Position numbers and translations under genes: made by a program. A model generated the notes under the pieces. That model worked only from the letters and a program-made list of their open reading frames with translations. It made no database searches and was not told where the DNA came from. From NCBI GenBank assembly GCA_964384965.1, contig CAYLLR010000026.1:1-8403 (forward strand): a stretch of DNA of 8,403 nt. The letters run 5' to 3'. Of this stretch, positions 5,478 to 8,403 are shown piece after piece (the stretch's first letter is position 1; every line of letters begins with the position of its first letter). The DNA comes from GW2011-AR1 sp964384965. GTDB lineage: Archaea > Nanobdellota > Nanobdellia > Pacearchaeales > GW2011-AR1.

Positions 5478-5500
5478 ATTTTTAGGTTGTAGCATTAAAT

Positions 5501-5508
5501 TATTTAAA
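5501..5508 (+). promoter_or_regulatory. TATA box of the archaeosortase-like gene (leaderless)
   Basis: TATTTAAA is centred about 25 bases before the ATG at 5530. It suggests the gene can be transcribed apart from the S-layer-like gene upstream, although read-through is also possible because no strong terminator separates them. Confidence 0.55.
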
Positions 5509-5529
5509 CCATATTTTCTATGTTCTCCC

Positions 5530-6063
5530 ATGAAAGAGGAGTATAAAAAAATTTTCAATTTATTTTTAAGATATTTTATCTTAGTCTTAATCGTCATTCC
5601 GGGTTTTGACCTTTTTTATTTAATATTTCTTCCTTTAACGAAATATCCTGTATTTTATTTCCTTCAAATGTTTTTTAACCCTTCATTAACCGGAGATATT
5701 ATTAGGATAGGTGCAAAATCAATAGAAATTTCAGGGGCTTGTGTCGCCGGAGCAGCATATTATCTCTTATTAATTCTTAATTTGGCAACTCCAAAAATAA
5801 AAAGTCTTTTAAGAATAAAAATGATTCTTTTTTCATTCCTTGGATTTTTAATAATAAATTTGATAAGAATAATTATTTTAAGCTTTATGTTTTTAGGAAA
5901 TTCTTCCCTATTTGATATAACCCACAAAGTTCTCTGGTACCTTGGAGCTACCCTCGTTGTCGTAGGAATTTGGTTTTTTGAAGTTTGGTATTTCAAGGTA
6001 AAAGGAATTCCTTTTTATTCTGACTTAAAAAATTTATATAGAAAATCTAACTTAAAAAAGTAA
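5530..6063 (+). CDS. Archaeosortase/exosortase-family membrane protein
   Basis: This 177-residue protein has about five membrane segments (about 12-35, 62-85, 97-120, 133-152, plus a shorter one near 40-50). It shows the three residues that define the archaeosortase/exosortase transpeptidase family in the right order. They are Cys71 in EISGACVAGAAYY, Arg113 in INLIRIIILSF and His132 in FDITHKVLWYLG, all near the outer face. These enzymes cut a C-terminal helix-plus-basic-tail signal from secreted proteins and join the new end to a lipid. The S-layer-like protein directly upstream has such a C-terminus. The protein is shorter than ArtA of haloarchaea, more like the compact versions named for Pacearchaeota. 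The last 17 bases overlap the convergent gene. Confidence 0.82.
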   Translation: MKEEYKKIFNLFLRYFILVLIVIPGFDLFYLIFLPLTKYPVFYFLQMFFNPSLTGDIIRIGAKSIEISGACVAGAAYYLLLILNLATPKIKSLLRIKMILFSFLGFLIINLIRIIILSFMFLGNSSLFDITHKVLWYLGATLVVVGIWFFEVWYFKVKGIPFYSDLKNLYRKSNLKK

Positions 6064-6523
6064 TAATGCCCTCCGTTCCAAAATAAATTATTAAACCTGC
6101 AATTAAAACCCCAAGAGAAATTGCAAGAATGCTTTTCTTTCTATCTAAGTTTAAAATCCAGGAGATAAATGTTCCCGTATAAGCTCCAGTTAAAGGAAGG
6201 GGAATTGCTACCAAAATTACGAGAGCAAAAAAACCCATAGATTTATGATTAGTTTCAAATTTTTTTATTTTCTTTTGCATTGACTTTAAATAAATTCGAT
6301 AAAATTTTCTATAATATAAATTTCTTAATAAATATTTATGAATGAAATCCAAAAAGAGAAAAATTAAAAAAACTAAAAAGATGTTCAAAAAAACAATTAA
6401 TATAAAAATTGGAAAAGCTGAGAGATTGTTTTTTGAAGCATAAAATAAAGCCAAAGGCAATCCTCCCCTTAATTCAACCAACGGAAGAAGTGTGAGAACT
6501 ATCGCCCAAACAAGAGGGTTCAT
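6047..6523 (-). CDS. COG2426/PF06695-type membrane protein (putative small multidrug export protein)
   Basis: This 158-residue protein carries the two conserved blocks of the family called 'putative small multi-drug export protein'. They are LLPLVELRGGLPLAL (12-26) near the start and AIPLPLTGAYTGT (106-118) later. Both are re-entrant Pro/Gly-rich motifs like those of DedA-related transporters. Hydrophobic segments lie at about 5-29, 37-62, 97-123 and 131-155, with a basic cytoplasmic stretch at 63-95. The export function is a family label, not proven; a lipid or solute transport role is equally possible. Its ATG overlaps the stop of the upstream gene (6520-6523, ATGA), so the two are translationally coupled. 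Confidence 0.85.
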   Translation of the reverse strand: MNPLVWAIVLTLLPLVELRGGLPLALFYASKNNLSAFPIFILIVFLNIFLVFLIFLFLDFIHKYLLRNLYYRKFYRIYLKSMQKKIKKFETNHKSMGFFALVILVAIPLPLTGAYTGTFISWILNLDRKKSILAISLGVLIAGLIIYFGTEGIITFLS

Positions 6524-7212
6524 TTTATTGAGAGATACTTTACATAAAGCTCAACCATTAATTTTTCCGTTGCTGGGAGAATTTCACAATTTGTGTCATC
6601 ACCTTTTATAAGAAGGTCATAACAATGATTCCCTATTTCCTTTATTTCTGTTTTATTCCCATATTTTAGATTAAAATAATTATATCTACCTTGAGGGTCA
6701 CAAGTTGAATTTGGGTCCCTTATAAATTTCATTCCTGTTTTTGAAAAGAGTCTTCGGAGATTGGCCATTGCTATAACTGCATCCCCTTGACAATTAAACG
6801 AATTATTTGAATAAGTGTATCCATTTAGTTTCATTAATTGCAGTTTGTCTAAACCTTTGAATGGAATTTTTTTTAATTCGGTGGGATTTGTTCTCAATCT
6901 AAATCCAAAGGGGGTTCCACTGCTTGAATTAGCAAGAGTTCTCGTTTCATAGAATGTAAGTTCCCCAATTTTTGTTGTTTGAAATTCTACTCCTTTATAA
7001 TCAATAAACATTTGGGACTGAACGTATAAATAAATCGACACAACCAAAACAAAAATTACTCCGACTGAAATAAAAATATTTCTTAAAATTTTATTCTCAT
7101 GCTTTATCTCTTTTTTACCAATTGAGGAGGAATTATCTTTTTCAATAGTATAATCTGTACTCTTCTTTTTTTTAACTGATTTTTTTGCTCTTGATTGCTT
7201 TTCTTTAACCAT
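6520..7212 (-). CDS. Membrane-anchored extracytoplasmic Cys protein (paralogue A), unknown function
   Basis: This 230-residue protein has a very basic cytoplasmic tail (1-44, many Lys), one membrane helix (about 45-64) and an outside domain. Directly after the helix comes FIDYKGVEFQ (69-78), then LTFYETR and FGFRLRTNP (102-110). The outer domain has four cysteines (141, 171, 197, 209) that could form two disulfides, and four sequons (N95, N136, N168, N186). The next gene upstream encodes a protein with the same layout, the same YKG-x2-F motif after the helix and a matching C-terminal pattern, so the two are probably paralogues. No family or activity was recognised. It has its own leaderless promoter and overlaps the PF06695-type gene by 4 bases. 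Confidence 0.78.
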   Translation of the reverse strand: MVKEKQSRAKKSVKKKKSTDYTIEKDNSSSIGKKEIKHENKILRNIFISVGVIFVLVVSIYLYVQSQMFIDYKGVEFQTTKIGELTFYETRTLANSSSGTPFGFRLRTNPTELKKIPFKGLDKLQLMKLNGYTYSNNSFNCQGDAVIAMANLRRLFSKTGMKFIRDPNSTCDPQGRYNYFNLKYGNKTEIKEIGNHCYDLLIKGDDTNCEILPATEKLMVELYVKYLSIK

Positions 7213-7232
7213 CCCTATTGAAGTTAATTTTT

Positions 7233-7241
7233 ATTTATAAG
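7233..7241 (-). promoter_or_regulatory. TATA box of paralogue A (leaderless)
   Basis: On the minus strand this reads CTTATAAAT, centred about 25 bases before the ATG (7210-7212). It lies just past the stop codon of paralogue B, in a 34-base gap. Confidence 0.65.
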
Positions 7242-7246
7242 TTTAT

Positions 7247-7834
7247 TTATTCTATTCCAATCTGATGAAACAAGAATTCATCTATTAATTTTGACAAATC
7301 CCCTATTTTCCCTTCTATATAAACACAATTTTTATTTTCATAAATTTTATTTGATTCTGCTTCTTTTATAATGATTAAATTATCTTCACACGTTTTTGTT
7401 GGAAGGTTTTCATCGACACACTTTTCACCCTCGATACACGCCTCTTGAATTCTCAAAACAAAAGGATTCAGATTTCTGGAAATTTCATTGAATTGGGAAT
7501 AATCTTCTGAAAGAACGTAAAGAACTTTCCCCGCATAATTTGAAAGAACTTTTGTCAAATTAACTTCTTTTTTTAGAGATTCTACTTCTTCCGGATTTTC
7601 TGAGAATGAGAATTTCTCATTTTCAATTTGAGTAGTATAAATTCCATTTTCCATCTCAAAAGAATATCCCTTGTATGTTATTTTTTTTGATGAAGAATGT
7701 TCTTCTCCGAATGAACTAACGACAATCCCAAAAACCGAACCGAAGAGAACCAACACTAAAACTCCTGCCAAAATAAATTGTTTCCTTCTAATTTTCTTTT
7801 TCAAATCTTTTTTTGATTCAATTCTTCTTATCAT
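7247..7834 (-). CDS. Membrane-anchored extracytoplasmic Cys protein (paralogue B), unknown function
   Basis: This 195-residue protein has a short basic N-terminus (Arg/Lys-rich, 3-19), one membrane helix (about 20-41), a Ser linker and an outer domain. The outer domain begins ITYKGYSFEMENG (52-64), followed by FSFSENPEEVESLKK (75-89), which lines up with FGFRLRTNPTELKK in paralogue A. It has four cysteines (133, 139, 149, 170). The last part, TCEDNLIIIK...NCVYIEG, matches HCYDLLIK...NCEI of paralogue A with the cysteines aligned, and both proteins end in a similar amphipathic helix. One sequon is present (N92). The similarity is by eye and low. Function is unknown; an envelope or surface-assembly role is only suggested by the S-layer neighbours. 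Confidence 0.78.
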   Translation of the reverse strand: MIRRIESKKDLKKKIRRKQFILAGVLVLVLFGSVFGIVVSSFGEEHSSSKKITYKGYSFEMENGIYTTQIENEKFSFSENPEEVESLKKEVNLTKVLSNYAGKVLYVLSEDYSQFNEISRNLNPFVLRIQEACIEGEKCVDENLPTKTCEDNLIIIKEAESNKIYENKNCVYIEGKIGDLSKLIDEFLFHQIGIE

Positions 7835-7854
7835 GGATTATTTCAAGAAAATAG

Positions 7855-7863
7855 TATATAAAA
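7855..7863 (-). promoter_or_regulatory. TATA box of paralogue B (leaderless)
   Basis: On the minus strand this reads TTTTATATA, centred about 25 bases before the ATG (7832-7834). Confidence 0.65.
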
Positions 7864-7966
7864 GTATTATGGAAATTAAAAACGAATCTCTCGGAACTAA
7901 ATAATTTACCATGAGAGTTTTTTATGAAGAGTCCAAAATATTTCGTATTCTATATGAGAGAAAAAC

Positions 7967-7989
7967 TTCCATCGGGACGTCCGTCGGAA
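7967..7989. repeat. Interrupted inverted repeat in the S-layer downstream region
   Basis: TTCC (7967-7970) pairs with GGAA (7986-7989), and CGGG with TCCG inside, separated by two mismatches. It is a GC-rich island in AT-rich DNA, directly beyond the terminator hairpin. It may be a second 3' end structure or a protein site. Confidence 0.3.
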
Positions 7990-8040
7990 AAAAAGATTTT
8001 CGCCGTGAGGCGAAAAAAAATAAAAAAAATAAAAAAATAA
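7988..8040 (-). terminator. Strong composite terminator of the S-layer gene
   Basis: Reading the minus strand past the S-layer stop, there are T runs of 7, 8 and 8. An 8-bp hairpin follows, TTTTCGCC with GGCGAAAA (7997-8004 and 8009-8016, 4-base loop), and then another run of seven T (7988-7994). Oligo-T tracts alone terminate archaeal transcription; the doubled signal fits a very highly transcribed gene whose read-through would reach paralogue B. Read on the plus strand, the loop is GTGA, a GNRA tetraloop. Confidence 0.7.
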
Positions 8041-8057
8041 ATTGTTTGGTTTTGACC

Positions 8058-8403
8058 TTATGCAACTACTAAAGTAGCTTCTGTAGCAGAAGTTCCCTTG
8101 TAAGTCTTTGAAGTATCAACATCTTTCTTAGTCAAGTAAGTTGCGGCATTGACTGTATCAGCAGCATCATAACCAGCAACAACAAGAGCTAATTTACCAG
8201 TACTGAACTTATCTTGAACACCTTTTATCAAGAATTGTCCAAAACCTACTCCTGTAGCTTCAGTGAAAGCAGAACCACAAGTTTGTGGTGAAACACCTAA
8301 TGCAGTTGCAGCAGCTGAATTAATACAACTACCTCCAACAATTATTAGATTTTTATCCTTAACTGAATTAACTTCACTATCTTTTACAAGGATGTTTCCT
8401 AAT
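8058..8403 (-). CDS. Major S-layer protein, C-terminal part (5' end beyond the window)
   Basis: The minus strand is open from the window edge to a TAA at 8058-8060, giving the last 114 residues. They contain two blocks typical of archaeal S-layer proteins: NLIIVGGSCINSAAATALG, followed after about 30 residues by KLALVVAGYDAADTVNAATYL. The end, TYKGTSATEATLVVA, has no membrane helix or basic tail, so any anchor is elsewhere or the protein is held by lattice contacts. A Cys pair (GGSC, QTCG) lies in this part. The codons are strongly biased (GCT for Ala, GGT/GGA for Gly, ACT for Thr, GTT for Val) compared with neighbours, fitting very high expression. The terminator just after it agrees. Its start and promoter are outside the window. 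Confidence 0.82.
   Translation of the reverse strand, partial: LGNILVKDSEVNSVKDKNLIIVGGSCINSAAATALGVSPQTCGSAFTEATGVGFGQFLIKGVQDKFSTGKLALVVAGYDAADTVNAATYLTKKDVDTSKTYKGTSATEATLVVA

Noticed and set aside
7671..7904. Plus-strand open frame across the start of paralogue B
   Set aside because: It is antisense to the signal-anchor region and promoter of a supported gene, with no promoter of its own.
7911..8072. A 53-codon plus-strand frame starting MRVFYEESKIF
   Set aside because: It has no TATA box at the leaderless distance and no SD, its second half is the Lys/Asn translation of the poly-A terminator strand, and it runs into the S-layer gene in antisense.
1..8403. CRISPR array, insertion sequence, phage or plasmid genes
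   Set aside because: No regularly spaced direct repeats, transposase, integrase or terminal repeats were seen on either strand.

Overview
The window reads as AT-rich archaeal chromosome, most likely from a small-genome DPANN lineage close to Pacearchaeota/Woesearchaeota. Spt5, uL11, eL43, RpoP, prefoldin beta and archaeal SepF make it archaeal. The DPANN placement is an inference from tight packing, reduced versions of conserved archaeal gene clusters, an archaeosortase beside an S-layer-type protein, and leaderless promoters (a TATA box about 25-31 bases before the ATG) at seven or eight gene starts.

Left part (1-3349, plus strand): information-processing and housekeeping genes. Spt5 and uL11 form an SD-coupled pair. 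A tRNA-Pro(UGG) sits 18 bases upstream of the eL43-rpoP pair, which appears to lack its own promoter and so is probably co-transcribed with the tRNA. Prefoldin beta, the cell-division protein SepF and a shortened Dph2-like diphthamide protein follow, each with its own leaderless promoter. The Dph2-like protein starts where the first of the three usual domains should end, so it lacks the first cluster-binding cysteine.

Right part (3346-8403): mostly a cell-envelope region on both strands. It holds a small 4-helix membrane protein (minus), a secreted S-layer-like protein with Ig-like domains and a C-terminal helix plus basic tail (plus), an archaeosortase-like membrane protein directly after it (plus), a COG2426/PF06695-type membrane protein (minus), two related membrane-anchored extracytoplasmic proteins of unknown function (minus), and the C-terminal end of what looks like the major S-layer protein (minus, cut by the window edge). 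That last gene is followed by a strong poly-T and hairpin terminator.

The S-layer-like protein and archaeosortase are a plausible substrate/enzyme pair. The paralogous Cys-containing proteins may be envelope components acting alongside them, but their function cannot be read from sequence. No mobile element, CRISPR array or clear sign of horizontal transfer was seen. No gene-free stretch exceeds 300 bases; the longest is 7835-8057.
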